The notes under the pieces are model-generated. The model was not told where the DNA came from. It worked only from the letters and a program-made list of their open reading frames with translations, and did no database searches. From an uncultured Bdellovibrio sp. (GTDB lineage: Bacteria > Bdellovibrionota > Bdellovibrionia > Bdellovibrionales > Bdellovibrionaceae), in assembly GCA_946480995.1 (NCBI GenBank), contig CAMLMF010000112.1, positions 1-7,532 of the forward strand: a DNA stretch of 7,532 nt, given 5' to 3'. The first letter of the stretch is position 1. Every line of letters starts with the position of its first letter. The position numbers and the translations under genes are program-made. Positions 7,143-7,532 of the stretch are shown here, one piece after another.

Positions 7143-7243
7143 AGCCTGCTAGAAAATGGCCGGACTCTGCGTTACTCGTCGTCGACGTACCTTCAGTACG
7201 CCTTCCTCCTCGCGCCTTGATTCCGACCATTTTTTAGCAAGCT
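7143..7243 (+). terminator. Long imperfect inverted repeat, probable (bidirectional) terminator after lolD
   Basis: The arms 7147-7164 (TGCTAGAAAATGGCCGGA) and 7222-7239 (TCCGACCATTTTTTAGCA) pair over 18 positions, with one G-U wobble and one C-A mismatch. Pairing resumes outside with AGC/GCT (7143-7145, 7241-7243). The stem core TGGCCGGA/TCCGACCA runs straight into six T on the + strand, with AAAA on the opposite arm, which is the layout of a two-way intrinsic terminator. The 57-nt interior is unusually long; it holds a small hairpin CGTAC-cttca-GTACG (7186-7200). It may also be a member of a dispersed palindromic intergenic family, which cannot be tested here. Confidence 0.6.
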
Positions 7244-7268
7244 TGGTCCGATGTGCGGCGCGTCTTCT

Positions 7269-7297
7269 TTGACACGACTTTGGTCTTAAGTTACGAT
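7269..7297 (+). promoter_or_regulatory. Sigma70-type promoter for the downstream (probable bamA) gene
   Basis: A perfect TTGACA (7269-7274), a 17-bp spacer and TACGAT (7292-7297, four of six -10 bases) lie after the lolD terminator and about 80 bp before the next gene. Transcription would begin near 7304. Position after a terminator and optimal spacing support it. Confidence 0.6.
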
Positions 7298-7377
7298 TCC
7301 CAGGATAAATTGTAAGTATTTAAAAATCTTATTGTTTTTAAAAAACTGATTTAAAAACCTGTTGAGGAATTGAAACT
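7298..7377 (+). other. A/T-rich leader with three TTTAAAAA repeats and a ribosome binding site
   Basis: The predicted 5' untranslated region is very A/T rich. TTTAAAAA occurs at 7319-7326, 7337-7344 and 7350-7357. The first copy can pair with TTTTTAAA (7335-7342) around an 8-nt loop. GAGGA at 7364-7368, 9 nt before the TTG at 7378, is a good Shine-Dalgarno and decides the start. I recognise no riboswitch. Confidence 0.5.
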
Positions 7378-7532
7378 TTGAGTAAGCTTCTTTGTACACT
7401 GTTAATCACTTCATTGGCTTCGACGGTTTGGGCGGCTCCCGCTAAAAAGAAAACCACCAAAAATAATACTCCTGTGACTGTTGCGGCGTCGGCGCCTGCA
7501 GCTTCTGGTTTGGTTATTAAAAATATCGAAGT
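7378..7532 (+). CDS. bamA: Secreted protein, probably outer-membrane assembly factor BamA (partial)
   Basis: BamA is the Omp85 barrel that folds proteins into the outer membrane. Only 51 codons are present. Starting at TTG 7378, supported by GAGGA 9 nt upstream and an in-frame stop at 7363, the protein opens with a Sec signal peptide: SKLLCTLLITSLASTVWA, with probable cleavage at VWA or VWAA. An Ala/Thr/Lys-rich linker follows, then GLVIKNIEV at the window edge. The last segment resembles the first strand of a POTRA domain ('I..I.V.G'), and bamA often follows lolCD in deltaproteobacteria. The signal peptide is clear, but the BamA identity rests on position and a few residues; another periplasmic protein is possible. 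Confidence 0.55.
   Translation, partial: MSKLLCTLLITSLASTVWAAPAKKKTTKNNTPVTVAASAPAASGLVIKNIE

Overview
The window looks like core chromosome of a Gram-negative, predatory-type deltaproteobacterium. A member of the Bdellovibrionota is my best guess, from overall gene style and moderate base composition, but nothing here proves the lineage. A Gram-negative envelope is certain from the LolC/E and LolD lipoprotein-export genes. The gene following them has a signal peptide and sits where bamA is often found. I see no phage, insertion sequence, CRISPR, tRNA or rRNA.

Layout. Positions 1-42 hold what is probably the last 13 codons of a + strand gene. It is followed 4 nt later by twelve perfect copies of the tetranucleotide TAGA (47-94) and then a non-coding stretch with a strong palindrome (192-216). 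mazG (nucleotide pyrophosphohydrolase) runs on the - strand from 1100 to 285. A 122-nt divergent spacer separates it from a rightward run of five tightly packed genes: a 7TM-HD family c-di-AMP phosphodiesterase (pgpH, 1223-3616), ybeY (rRNA maturation endoribonuclease, 3618-4055), prfB (release factor 2, 4102-5233, read through a programmed +1 frameshift), a LolC/LolE family permease (5230-6465) and lolD (6458-7141). Gene junctions are 1 nt, 46 nt, a 4-nt overlap and an 8-nt overlap. After lolD come a long imperfect inverted repeat that can act as a terminator (7143-7243), a good sigma70-type promoter (7269-7297), an A/T-rich leader, and the first 51 codons of a secreted protein that is probably BamA (7378 to the window end).

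How the genes work together. pgpH-ybeY is a conserved pair (second-messenger turnover next to ribosome RNA processing). prfB continues the translation theme and carries its own feedback circuit: the in-frame UGA at 4186 is read by RF2 itself, and only when RF2 is scarce do ribosomes shift frame and make more of it. The Lol genes form the inner-membrane ATP-dependent machine that releases lipoproteins toward the outer membrane; a BamA next door would complete an envelope-assembly cluster.

The most interesting points are regulatory. The prfB promoter candidate would start transcription at or next to the AUG, giving a leaderless mRNA. The prfB stop (UGA, again an RF2 codon) overlaps the GTG start of the lolC/E gene. 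There are also the TAGA microsatellite and the terminator-like palindromic element after lolD. I did not find a convincing wholly new system.
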